Shown: piece after piece, positions 1 to 7,491 of the stretch | Position numbering within the stretch: position 1 is the stretch's first letter | Layout: every line of letters begins with the position of its first letter | NCBI RefSeq assembly: GCF_001754075.1 | Contig: NZ_MIEH01000023.1 | Span: 62,001 to 126,000, forward strand | Length of the DNA: 64,000 nt | Origin: Merdimonas faecis | GTDB taxonomy: Bacteria; Bacillota; Clostridia; Lachnospirales; Lachnospiraceae | Direction of reading: 5' to 3' | The notes under the pieces: model-generated | What the model was told of the DNA's origin: nothing | Databases searched by the model: none | What the model saw: only the letters and a program-made list of their open reading frames with translations | Program-made: the position numbers and the translations under genes

Positions 1-1
1 G

Positions 2-472
2 CAGAAAAAGGAAAATGAAGGCTGGGAGAATATGGCTGATAATCCTTTGCTCAAAGGAGAGTATCCGCAGGTGACCCGGGCGGTGGAGGCGTATTACAGT
101 GCGCTTGGAGATGAGACAAGCTTTGTGGAGGGATATGAGAATCTGAATGTTTATACAAAGCTTGGGAAATATCAGGATACATATGTGGCTTTTGTCCGGT
201 ATGATATGAAGATCAGGGATGTCTATACCGGAGTGCCGGGATTGGGTACACTTTATGTAACAGAGGATGAGGATGGTAAGTGCCAGGTGGAGACCCAGGT
301 GGAGGAAGATGAAATTCACGATCTTGTAGAGGCGGTCACCGGCCATGAGGATGTGCAGGCGCTGCTTACAGAGACGCAGAATGCTTACCGGCAGGCTGTC
401 CAGTCAGATGCACTGCTTAAGGAGGCTCTGCTGGATTTAAAGCAGGCCTATGAAGATTCAGCCGGAAGCTGA
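2..472 (+). CDS. Hypothetical protein, C-terminal part (5' end outside window)
   Basis: The frame is open from base 2, so the Met at 32 is probably internal and the true start lies upstream. About 156 residues are visible, ending in TGA. The visible part is acidic, lacks Cys motifs and membrane segments, and its last ~50 residues look helical. I do not recognise a family and give no function. A terminator follows within 30 bases, so this gene ends its transcription unit before azlC. Confidence 0.6.
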   Translation, partial: QKKENEGWENMADNPLLKGEYPQVTRAVEAYYSALGDETSFVEGYENLNVYTKLGKYQDTYVAFVRYDMKIRDVYTGVPGLGTLYVTEDEDGKCQVETQVEEDEIHDLVEAVTGHEDVQALLTETQNAYRQAVQSDALLKEALLDLKQAYEDSAGS

Positions 473-497
473 AGAATATACGATAAATGATAGAGAC

Positions 498-534
498 AAG
501 AGAGGCCGATCCCTGTAAGGACGGCTTCTTTTTA
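498..534 (+). terminator. Intrinsic terminator after the partial first gene
   Basis: An imperfect stem pairs AAGAGAG-GCCG with CGGC-TTCTTTT (with G-U pairs and an inner TCC/GGA) and runs into a T-rich tract. It separates the first gene from azlC. Confidence 0.6.
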
Positions 535-561
535 TAATGAATAAAGAACATTAGGAGAAAA

Positions 562-1263
562 ATGATGAGGAATTATGGGAGGGCATTTAAAAAAGCATTT
601 CCGTATACAATTCCGGTGCTGACGGGATATCTGTTTATCGGGATTGCCTTTGGGGTGATGTTTGAAGAAAAGGGGTATTCCTTTTTATGGGCGGCATTGA
701 TGAGCCTTATGGTCTATGCGGGATCCGGCCAATATCTTGCCGTGAATTTTTTTGTGCCGGGTGTTTCATTCCTGCAGGTGGTATTTATGACTTTGATGGT
801 TAATATCCGGCATATTTTCTATGGGATTTCTCTGCTGGAAAAGTTTCACGGTATGGGAAAAAAGAGATGGTATATGATCTTTGGCCTGACAGATGAGACG
901 TATTCCCTTTTGTGTACCACAAAGATCCCGGAAGACATAGAGGAAGATAAATTTCTGCTGGCAGTTTCTCTGCTGAATCAATCCTATTGGGTCATAGGTT
1001 CGGTGATCGGAGGTCTTGCAGGGAATTTCCTGCCTTTTGATTCGGAAGGCATTGATTTTGCCATGACAGCGCTGTTTGTAGTAATATTCGTGGAACAGTG
1101 GATGGAGGCGAAAAACCGCATCCCTGAAATGATCGGGGTGGCCGCCGCACTGCTTTGTCTTAGTATCTTCGGTGCGGATAATTTTGTTCTTCCGTCTATG
1201 CTGCTGATCACATTTCTGCTGTTTGTGGGGAGAACCCGTCTGGAAAAGGAGGTGGAAGGCTGA
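562..1263 (+). CDS. azlC: AzlC family branched-chain amino acid permease, large subunit
   Basis: A 233-residue polytopic membrane protein of the AzlC family, which with AzlD forms a two-subunit exporter for branched-chain amino acids and analogues. The N-terminal stretch with IPVLTGYLFIGIAFGV and the following SGQYLAVNFF region are typical of the family, and the length is normal. An AGGAGA ribosome binding site lies just before the start; two consecutive Met codons (562, 565) make the exact start uncertain by one codon. The stop overlaps the azlD start by one base, so the two are translationally coupled. Substrate is inferred from family only. Confidence 0.9.
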   Translation: MMRNYGRAFKKAFPYTIPVLTGYLFIGIAFGVMFEEKGYSFLWAALMSLMVYAGSGQYLAVNFFVPGVSFLQVVFMTLMVNIRHIFYGISLLEKFHGMGKKRWYMIFGLTDETYSLLCTTKIPEDIEEDKFLLAVSLLNQSYWVIGSVIGGLAGNFLPFDSEGIDFAMTALFVVIFVEQWMEAKNRIPEMIGVAAALLCLSIFGADNFVLPSMLLITFLLFVGRTRLEKEVEG

Positions 1264-1595
1264 TGCCTGTAGATGCGATAACTTCTTTTCTGATCATTCT
1301 GGCAGTGGCGCTTACCACTTTTGCCACCAGAGTGTTCCCTTTTCTGGTGTTTCCAAGAGGGAAAGAAATTCCGGATGTAGTGAAATATTTAGGAAAGGTG
1401 CTGACGCCGGCAGTGATCGGGATGCTGGTAGTTTACTGTCTGCGTTCGACAAAGATCCTGGCTGCACCCTATGGACTTCCGGAAGCGGCAGCTGTCATAG
1501 TGACGGCGGCGCTTCATGTCTGGAAACGGAATAACCTTCTGAGTATAGGCGTGGGGACTGTTCTTTATATGTTTCTGATCCAGTGTTTTTCCTAA
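1263..1595 (+). CDS. azlD: AzlD family branched-chain amino acid transport subunit
   Basis: A 110-residue protein with about four hydrophobic helices, the small AzlD partner of AzlC. The motif ALTTFATRVFPFLVF near residues 17-31 and the family-typical length support this. The ATG shares a base with the azlC stop (TGATG). A strong bidirectional terminator follows directly, shared with the converging ABC operon. Confidence 0.9.
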   Translation: MPVDAITSFLIILAVALTTFATRVFPFLVFPRGKEIPDVVKYLGKVLTPAVIGMLVVYCLRSTKILAAPYGLPEAAAVIVTAALHVWKRNNLLSIGVGTVLYMFLIQCFS

Positions 1596-1596
1596 A

Positions 1597-1652
1597 AAAC
1601 AGCGGGCCAAATCCGGAAAAGACTTCCGGTTTTCTGGCCCGCTGTTTATTTT
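1597..1652. terminator. Bidirectional terminator between azlD and the ABC operon
   Basis: Perfect arms AAACAGCGGGCCA and TGGCCCGCTGTTT enclose an inner hairpin (ATCCGGAAAAGACTTCCGGTT). A-rich and T-rich flanks on both sides let it work for both converging units. It ends at the stop codon of the reverse-strand permease. Confidence 0.85.
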
Positions 1653-2479
1653 TAATTCAGATCCATTTTTTTCTTCATCAGTATATAGGACAGGATATAG
1701 AGGACCACTGCCGTAATTACAGAAAGAGCCAGTGAGAACGTCAATATTCTGACCATATATTCGACCAGACTTAAGGAACTTTCTGTTCCCGCGGGAACAA
1801 TAGCAAAATTTCCGTATGCCAGGTCTGCGGCAAACATAACGATAAAGGAAATTACAGCCATCAGTGTGGATAGTGCAAAATAGCAGGCGATAGCTCCAAT
1901 CACACGGTGAGAGGAAAACAGCTGGCCAAGCACGATGGAGGCGTAATACATGACTATGTTGCCGACGCATCCGATAAATCCTGAGATCAGGAGGACAAGG
2001 ATGATCTGGCCCGCGGTGACATCTGCATATTTCCCTGTGAAGCCAAGTTCCTTCATCAGTTCCCCCTGATTTTCATAAAACAGTTCCATGAAAGCTGGGG
2101 TGGCAATCCCGATATACAGGGATGCCAGGATAAAAACATAGTCGATCATAGCCCAGATGCTTCCGGAGATCGTTTTGGCAAGAAGATGCTGGCCGGGAGT
2201 CACAGGAAGGGTCTGGGAAAGATAGCCTTCGTCGGAAAACAGGTTTCTGTAGAACCGCACGACAATGACAATGGATGTACCAAAAGTAATTCCTGTGATC
2301 AGGAGCGTATACATCACGATCGCAAGACCGAACAGGAAGCCGTCGGTATCAGTGGACAGGTGGATCTGCCCGGTGATAAAAATTCGTAAAAATATGGTCA
2401 TCAGCAGTAAAAAGCCGTGCAGGATAATCAGAAACCGGTTCAGGGATCTGAGGTCGTATTTAATTAATTTGATCAGCAT
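1652..2479 (-). CDS. ABC-2 type transporter permease of a GntR-controlled operon
   Basis: A 275-residue protein with six or more hydrophobic segments and a short charged N-terminus (MLIKLIKYDLRSLNRF), the usual start of ABC-2 family permeases of the YtrC/YhcI kind. It is the last gene of a three-gene reverse-strand operon: GntR regulator, ATPase, permease. Its start overlaps the ATPase stop by 7 bases. Such operons are often induced by cell-wall-active antibiotics; the substrate here is unknown. It has no extracytoplasmic binding protein, which fits an exporter or sensor role. Confidence 0.8.
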   Translation of the reverse strand: MLIKLIKYDLRSLNRFLIILHGFLLLMTIFLRIFITGQIHLSTDTDGFLFGLAIVMYTLLITGITFGTSIVIVVRFYRNLFSDEGYLSQTLPVTPGQHLLAKTISGSIWAMIDYVFILASLYIGIATPAFMELFYENQGELMKELGFTGKYADVTAGQIILVLLISGFIGCVGNIVMYYASIVLGQLFSSHRVIGAIACYFALSTLMAVISFIVMFAADLAYGNFAIVPAGTESSLSLVEYMVRILTFSLALSVITAVVLYILSYILMKKKMDLN

Positions 2480-3174
2480 CGGAACACCTCCCTGAATAAA
2501 GTATCTACGGATCTGCCCTGCTCCATGCGGATGTCATCCACGGGAGCGTTCATGGCAAGACGTCCTTCCTTAAGGAAAACTACACGGTCCAGGATATTTT
2601 CAATATCGTGGATCAGATGTGTAGATAGAAGGATTGTGGACTCTTCGTTATAATTTGCCAGGATCGTGTGCAGAATATAATCTCTTGCAGCAGGATCCAC
2701 ACCGCCGATGGGCTCATCCAGGATATAAAGCTTAGCGTCCCGGCTCATGACCAGAATCAGCTGTACTTTTTCCTTCGTACCCTTGGACAGGGTGCGCAGC
2801 CTTGCGTCTGCGGAAATTTCCAGATCCGAAAGCATCTGGTAAGCCCGGTCTGTGATAAAGTTATCGTAAAAATCGGCAAAGAAGCGGATGATGTCCCGGA
2901 CCTTCATGGATTCATCCAGATAAGTGCGTTCCGGAAGATAGGAAACAATCTTCTTTGTATCCACTCCCGGAGCTTTTCCGTCTATCAGCACCTCCCCGGA
3001 CGAAGGGTTTAAAAGGCCGTTGATGAGTTTGATCAGTGTTGTTTTTCCACTGCCGTTCGGTCCCAGAAGACCGACGATCTGGCCGCTGTCCAGAGATAGA
3101 GTCAGGTCGTTCAGGGCATAGAAGTGGTTGCAGTATTTTTTGGATAGATTTCGGCATTCTAAGATTGGATTCAT
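2473..3174 (-). CDS. ABC transporter ATP-binding protein
   Basis: A 233-residue nucleotide-binding subunit. Walker A is GPNGSGKTT near residue 38, the signature loop is degenerate (LRTLSKGTKEK instead of LSGGQ), Walker B is KLYILDEPIGGVDPAA, and the switch His is in LLSTHLIHD. The SKG signature is typical of YtrB/bacitracin-type exporters. It overlaps the regulator gene by 4 bases and the permease by 7, a tightly coupled operon. Substrate not predictable. Confidence 0.88.
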   Translation of the reverse strand: MNPILECRNLSKKYCNHFYALNDLTLSLDSGQIVGLLGPNGSGKTTLIKLINGLLNPSSGEVLIDGKAPGVDTKKIVSYLPERTYLDESMKVRDIIRFFADFYDNFITDRAYQMLSDLEISADARLRTLSKGTKEKVQLILVMSRDAKLYILDEPIGGVDPAARDYILHTILANYNEESTILLSTHLIHDIENILDRVVFLKEGRLAMNAPVDDIRMEQGRSVDTLFREVFRC

Positions 3175-3545
3175 ATCAGTGTCCCCCTCTTTATGGTGTC
3201 CTGGAGTTTTTCAAGAGTCTCCTTCTCCTGGAAACCAAGCTGTTTCATTTTTTCCATAAAATCCTGAATGTGGCGGGAAGCAAGCTCATCCCTTAAGTTT
3301 TTTAACATGGTCTCATCCTCCGTGATAAACCGTCCGCTGGTACGGCGGGAGTGTACCAGTCCGTCCCGCTCCAGCTCGGACAAGGCTTTTTGCATTGTGT
3401 TTGGGTTTACCGCGGCATCTATGGCGAGTTCCCTGACAGAGGGCAGTTTATCGCCGGCTTTGTAGACGCCGGATACGATATCCTGTTGGATACGTTCCAT
3501 CAGCTGCAGGTAAATAGGGCGGTCATTATCCAGATCCCATGGCAT
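3171..3545 (-). CDS. GntR family transcriptional regulator, YtrA subfamily
   Basis: A 124-residue GntR winged-helix regulator without a large effector domain, as in the YtrA subfamily. The N-terminus reads MPWDLDNDRPIYLQLMERIQ and the helix-turn-helix spans KLPSVRELAIDAAVNPNTMQK. I place the start at the ATG at 3545 because AGAGGTG lies six bases before it; an upstream in-frame GTG at 3554 lies inside that ribosome binding site. The C-terminal ~50 residues are helical and probably dimerise. It leads an ABC operon and should repress it through the palindrome at 3580-3601; the same palindrome occurs before another ABC operon near 59.0 kb. Confidence 0.88.
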   Translation of the reverse strand: MPWDLDNDRPIYLQLMERIQQDIVSGVYKAGDKLPSVRELAIDAAVNPNTMQKALSELERDGLVHSRRTSGRFITEDETMLKNLRDELASRHIQDFMEKMKQLGFQEKETLEKLQDTIKRGTLI

Positions 3546-3563
3546 AGACTTCACCTCTCTTTT

Positions 3564-3601
3564 ATTATAAAGAATACAATTGTATTATCTAATTAATACA
3601 A
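3564..3601 (-). promoter_or_regulatory. GntR/YtrA-type operator and -10 box of the ABC operon
   Basis: Perfect inverted repeat TTGTATTA (3580-3587), spacer TCTAAT, TAATACAA (3594-3601). On the reverse strand a TATAAT -10 lies at 3569-3564, so the palindrome covers the -35/spacer region, as expected for autorepression. A second overlapping palindrome AATACAATTGTATT sits at 3573-3586. Confidence 0.7.
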
Positions 3602-3634
3602 TAATGCGTTTTGCACGGAATGTCAAGAAAAAGT

Positions 3635-3668
3635 AAAAAAGAAAGGACCATATGGCCCTTTCTTTTTT
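3635..3668 (-). terminator. Terminator at the end of the flavin reductase-rubredoxin gene
   Basis: A-rich arm AAAAAAGAAAGG pairs with CCTTTCTTTTTT around an ACC-ATAT-GG core. It overlaps the last codon of the reverse-strand gene and lies between the start of the GntR operon and that gene. Confidence 0.7.
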
Positions 3669-4305
3669 ACTTTTTGATGAATTTGGATTTTGGCTGCCGG
3701 CAAACCGGACAGGTGTAGTCATCGGGGAGGTTCTCGAAAGGAATGTCGCCGTCATAGACATATCCGCAGACACTGCAGACCCATTTTGTATTATCTGCAG
3801 GATCTTCTTCGGGAAGATAGGTGGGAGCATTTTTCGGGCTCTTTCCTTTGATAACGTTATGGTAGTAGGCATAGGTCATGGCAGGGAAGGTATCTAGTAC
3901 GTCTCCGTCCAGAACAGTCCCTAGAAATACCGTGTGCGAGGAAGTCTCCATCGTGTCGGTTACCTGACAGACGATATAGCCGCAACTGTCATCCAACACC
4001 GGAATATCCTCGCGGAAAGTATGCGGTACACCGTCAAATTTGTTGATCTCCCTTCCGGACTGGAACCCAAAAGTGCCGATTAAGGACGGGTCAGATTTCT
4101 CGGAGAGGATGGAAACCGCAAATCTTCCTGTTTTTGCAATACAGGAGTTGGTGTAATTGTCATGATTGATACTGATGGCAATGGTTGCAGGATCAGAAGT
4201 GATCTGCATAATGCTGTTGGCAGTACAGCCTACCGGTCTGTCTCCGTCAAGAGTGGAGACTACATAGACGCCGTAAGAGAGATTTCGGAAAACCTTTTTA
4301 TTCAT
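3667..4305 (-). CDS. hrb: Flavin reductase-like protein fused to rubredoxin (Hrb type)
   Basis: A 212-residue two-domain redox protein. Residues ~1-155 form a flavin reductase-like FMN-binding domain ([24 protein letters not shown]). Residues ~170-212 are a rubredoxin with [12 protein letters not shown] and YTCPVC, giving the four iron ligands. This is the layout of the high-molecular-weight rubredoxin of Moorella, which passes electrons from NADH to flavodiiron proteins that reduce oxygen or NO. The partner flavoprotein is not in this window. A start-proximal AGGAGGAAG ribosome binding site is clear. A perfect palindrome lies just upstream and may be its operator. A role in oxygen or NO detoxification is inferred from the family. 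Confidence 0.85.
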   Translation of the reverse strand: MNKKVFRNLSYGVYVVSTLDGDRPVGCTANSIMQITSDPATIAISINHDNYTNSCIAKTGRFAVSILSEKSDPSLIGTFGFQSGREINKFDGVPHTFREDIPVLDDSCGYIVCQVTDTMETSSHTVFLGTVLDGDVLDTFPAMTYAYYHNVIKGKSPKNAPTYLPEEDPADNTKWVCSVCGYVYDGDIPFENLPDDYTCPVCRQPKSKFIKK

Positions 4306-4334
4306 AGTGCTTCCTCCTGTCTATTTTTTAATAA

Positions 4335-4349
4335 TAGTAATTGTTACTA
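4335..4349. promoter_or_regulatory. Palindrome upstream of hrb (candidate operator)
   Basis: TAGTAA-TTG-TTACTA, a perfect 6-3-6 inverted repeat located 30-44 bases before the hrb start codon on the reverse strand. Its place suggests control of hrb by a redox or stress regulator not encoded next to it. Confidence 0.45.
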
Positions 4350-4399
4350 AAATGATAGCACGGATCTGACGGATTTGCAAGAAGAGTTTTAAGATTTGG

Positions 4400-4428
4400 T
4401 TGTTGACGCCCCGGGCTTGTGATAGAAT
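4400..4428 (+). promoter_or_regulatory. Promoter of argS
   Basis: TTGTTG, 17-base spacer, TAGAAT, with an extended TGA just before the -10. It lies 36 bases before the argS start. There is no room for a T-box leader. Confidence 0.6.
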
Positions 4429-4463
4429 AACAAAGTAAACGCAAGATGGAAGGAAGGTATAAA

Positions 4464-6230
4464 ATGAAGAAGATAATAGATCTGATCGGAGAGGAGCTGG
4501 CAGATGGATTCGCACAGGCAGGATATGATGCATCCTATGGAAAAGTGACGATTTCCAACCGCCCGGATCTCTGTGAATACCAGTGCAATGGAGCCCTGGC
4601 CGGGGCAAAGGCTTATAAGAAGGCGCCGTTTATGATTGCGGAAGACGTGGCGGAAAAAATTAAGGCGCGCCCCTGTTTTGAAGAGGTTTCTGTTGTGAAG
4701 CCTGGATTTATTAATTTAAAGCTTCAGAAGACATATATCGCGGATTATATAAATCAGATGGCGGGAGATCAGGATCTGGGACTTGAGAAGGTAGAGGATC
4801 CCAAGATGATCCTGGTGGACTACGGCGGCCCCAATGTGGCGAAACCGCTGCATGTGGGACATCTGCGCTCTGCGATCATTGGAGAAAGTGTGAAGCGTAT
4901 TGCGAGAAAGATGGGGCATAAGGTTCTGGGAGATATCCATCTGGGAGACTGGGGATATCAGATGGGACTGATCATTACAGAGCTTATGGAAAGGAAGCCG
5001 GAACTTCCTTATTTCCAGGAGGAATATGAAGGAGAGTATCCGAAGGAGGCGCCGTTCACCATTGGCGAACTGGAGGAAATTTACCCGACAGCCAGCCAGA
5101 AGGCTAAGGAGAATGAGGCGTACAGGGAGAAGGCTCTGCATGCCACATATCTTCTGCAGAATGGACACCGCGGATATACAGCGCTATGGAATCATATCAT
5201 ACAGGTCTCTGTCAGCGATCTTAAGAAAAACTATGCAAACCTTCATGTGGAATTTGATCTCTGGAAGGGCGAGTCAGATGCGCAGGCTTATATCCCGGAT
5301 ATGGTGGAACGTTTGAAAACAGAAGGGTATGCGCATATTGATGACGGGGCTTTGGTGGTAGATGTGGAAGAAGAGACAGACACAAAGGATGTGCCGCCCT
5401 GTATTATCCAGAAATCAGATGGAGCCTCGCTTTACAGCACCACGGATCTTGCAACACTGGTGCAAAGAGAGGAAGACTATCATCCTGACCAGGTGATCTA
5501 TCTGGCAGATAAACGCCAGGAGCTGCATTTTGTCCAGGTGTTCCGGACGGCAAAAAAGACAGGGATCGTACCAGAAGAGACGGATCTTAAGTTCCTGGGA
5601 TTTGGAACTATGAATGGTAAAGACGGAAAGCCTTTTAAGACCAGAGAAGGAGGCGTGATGCGTCTGGAGAATCTGATCGCTGAGATAGAAGGCGAAATGC
5701 TGAAAAAAATTATGGACAACCGGACTGTAGATGAGGAAGAGGCCAGAAAGACCGCCAGACTGGTAGGTCTTGCGGCTATTAAGTATGGCGATCTTTCGAA
5801 CCAGGCATCCAAGGATTATGTGTTTGATGTAGACCGGTTTACTTCATTTGAAGGAAATACCGGGCCATATGTGCTGTATACGATTGTGAGGATCAAATCC
5901 ATTCTGAATAAATACCAGGCAGACGGAGGAAACCTTGCAGGGCTTTGTGTGATGCCCGCGGACAGCGACAGCGAAAAGGCGCTTCAGCTGGAGGCTTCAA
6001 AATACAATGATGTAATGGCGGCGGCTTATGAAGAACTGGCGCCTCATAAGATCTGTGCCTATATTTATGATCTGGCCAATGCTTTTAACAGATTTTATCA
6101 TGAGGTGAAGATTCTGGCAGAGGAAGATGCAAAGAAAAAGCAGAGCTATATTGCATTGCTGCTGCTGGTAAGGTGTGTGCTGGAGGAGTGTATTGAAGTG
6201 CTTGGCTTCGAGGCTCCGGAGAGGATGTAG
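4464..6230 (+). CDS. argS: Arginine-tRNA ligase
   Basis: A 588-residue class I aminoacyl-tRNA synthetase charging tRNA-Arg. The N-terminal additional domain is followed by the HIGH-type motif (HVGHLRSAIIGES) near residue 133, and the C-terminal DALR anticodon-binding domain ends the protein. The KMSKS site is degenerate (KPFKTREGG), as usual for ArgRS. I chose the ATG at 4464, six bases after AGGAAGG; an in-frame ATG at 4446 has no ribosome binding site. The alaX-type gene follows within 5 bases. Confidence 0.95.
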   Translation: MKKIIDLIGEELADGFAQAGYDASYGKVTISNRPDLCEYQCNGALAGAKAYKKAPFMIAEDVAEKIKARPCFEEVSVVKPGFINLKLQKTYIADYINQMAGDQDLGLEKVEDPKMILVDYGGPNVAKPLHVGHLRSAIIGESVKRIARKMGHKVLGDIHLGDWGYQMGLIITELMERKPELPYFQEEYEGEYPKEAPFTIGELEEIYPTASQKAKENEAYREKALHATYLLQNGHRGYTALWNHIIQVSVSDLKKNYANLHVEFDLWKGESDAQAYIPDMVERLKTEGYAHIDDGALVVDVEEETDTKDVPPCIIQKSDGASLYSTTDLATLVQREEDYHPDQVIYLADKRQELHFVQVFRTAKKTGIVPEETDLKFLGFGTMNGKDGKPFKTREGGVMRLENLIAEIEGEMLKKIMDNRTVDEEEARKTARLVGLAAIKYGDLSNQASKDYVFDVDRFTSFEGNTGPYVLYTIVRIKSILNKYQADGGNLAGLCVMPADSDSEKALQLEASKYNDVMAAAYEELAPHKICAYIYDLANAFNRFYHEVKILAEEDAKKKQSYIALLLLVRCVLEECIEVLGFEAPERM

Positions 6231-6234
6231 AAAG

Positions 6235-7383
6235 ATGACGACGGAAAAATTATATTTTCAGGACAGCCACAGAAGCGTTTTCGATGCCCGGGTGCTGTCC
6301 TGCGAACCATGGAAGGATGGCTGGCGGATCGTGCTGGACCGTACAGTGTTTTTTCCTGAGGGCGGCGGCCAGTATGCTGATCCGGGCTTCCTGGGAGAAG
6401 TGGAAGTGGTGGATGTTCACGAGAAGGATGGTGTGATCTATCATTATACGAAGGAGCCTATTGAGGCAGGACAGAAGGTGGAGGGCCGTATTCTCTGGGA
6501 GGTGCGGTTTGACCGGATGCAGCAGCATACCGGAGAGCATATTATTTCGGGACTGGTACATCAGAAATTTGGGTATGATAATGTGGGCTTTCATCTGGGA
6601 GAAGATTACTGCACCATGGATTTCAACGGCCCGATCACAAAGGATGAGCTAAAGGAGATCGAGCGGGAGGCAAACCGCGCGGTGTTCCGGAATTTAGATG
6701 TGATTTCTTCCTTCCCCTCTGAAGAGGAGCGGAGCCGGATGGAGTACCGGAGCAAGATTGAACTGAGCGGAGAGGTGCAGATCATTACAATCCCTGGATA
6801 TGACGTATGTGCCTGCTGTGCGCCGCACATGAAAAAGACAGGGGAGATCGGCCTGATCAAGCTGGTGCAGATGGATCATTATAAAGGCGGCGAGCGTATC
6901 ACGATGCTGGCCGGAGACCGGGCGCTTAAGGATTACGGAGAAAAAGAAAAAAATATCAAGGAAATCTCGGCGCTTTTGTGCGCAAAGGAGAATGAGGCGG
7001 CTGAGGCCGTTGCACGCTTAAAGGAAGAGGCGAAGGAGCAGAAAGAAAGACTGGGAGCCCTGCAGCAGAAGCTTTTGAGATTTCAGGCGAAGGAAATCCC
7101 TGTCGAGGAGATGACACTGGTGTTTGACGCCAGCCTTACCGGAAATGGCCCAAGAGAGCTTATGAACCTTCTGCTGGAACGGGGAGCAGGGATCTGCCTG
7201 GTTTTTGCAGGGGATGATGCTTCCGGATACCGGTATGTGATCGGCAGCAGGAGCGAAGACGTACGCCCTGTCGGAAAGATGCTTAACGAGGCGTTTGACG
7301 GCCGGGGAGGCGGAAAGCCGGAGATGGTACAAGGCTCTCTTACAGGGACTGAAGAAGATATCCGCCGGATATGTAGAAAATAG
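6235..7383 (+). CDS. AlaX-like alanyl-tRNA editing protein with DHHA1 domain
   Basis: A 382-residue stand-alone editing protein related to the C-terminal half of alanyl-tRNA synthetase. It carries the zinc/editing motif HTGEHI near residue 100, and later CACCAPH with the conserved Cys/His cluster, followed by a coiled segment (residues ~235-290) and a DHHA1 domain ending in GRGGGKPEMVQGS. Such proteins deacylate Ser-tRNA-Ala or Gly-tRNA-Ala. The ATG at 6235 follows GGAGAGG in the end of argS; longer in-frame starts would run into argS. It is in an operon with argS. Confidence 0.88.
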   Translation: MTTEKLYFQDSHRSVFDARVLSCEPWKDGWRIVLDRTVFFPEGGGQYADPGFLGEVEVVDVHEKDGVIYHYTKEPIEAGQKVEGRILWEVRFDRMQQHTGEHIISGLVHQKFGYDNVGFHLGEDYCTMDFNGPITKDELKEIEREANRAVFRNLDVISSFPSEEERSRMEYRSKIELSGEVQIITIPGYDVCACCAPHMKKTGEIGLIKLVQMDHYKGGERITMLAGDRALKDYGEKEKNIKEISALLCAKENEAAEAVARLKEEAKEQKERLGALQQKLLRFQAKEIPVEEMTLVFDASLTGNGPRELMNLLLERGAGICLVFAGDDASGYRYVIGSRSEDVRPVGKMLNEAFDGRGGGKPEMVQGSLTGTEEDIRRICRK

Positions 7384-7408
7384 AACTGGAATTCATAGTT
7401 TCCTTATC

Positions 7409-7456
7409 TTTTCATCACAGTTTTAACACATTTTCAGGATACACTACAGATATAGA
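7409..7456 (+). promoter_or_regulatory. Candidate response-regulator site and -10 upstream of htrA
   Basis: Three imperfect 11-base repeats start at 7409, 7420 and 7431 (TTTTCATCACA, GTTTTAACACA, TTTTCAGGATA). A TATAGA -10 follows at 7451, with no good -35 at the right distance. The layout is that of promoters activated by OmpR/PhoB-family regulators. Confidence 0.4.
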
Positions 7457-7491
7457 AAGAAAATTGACCTATCTGAAAGGAGAAATAGATT

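Noticed and set aside
4350-4463. Possible T-box leader for argS
   Set aside because: The promoter lies 36 bases before the start, leaving no room, and no T-box sequence is seen.
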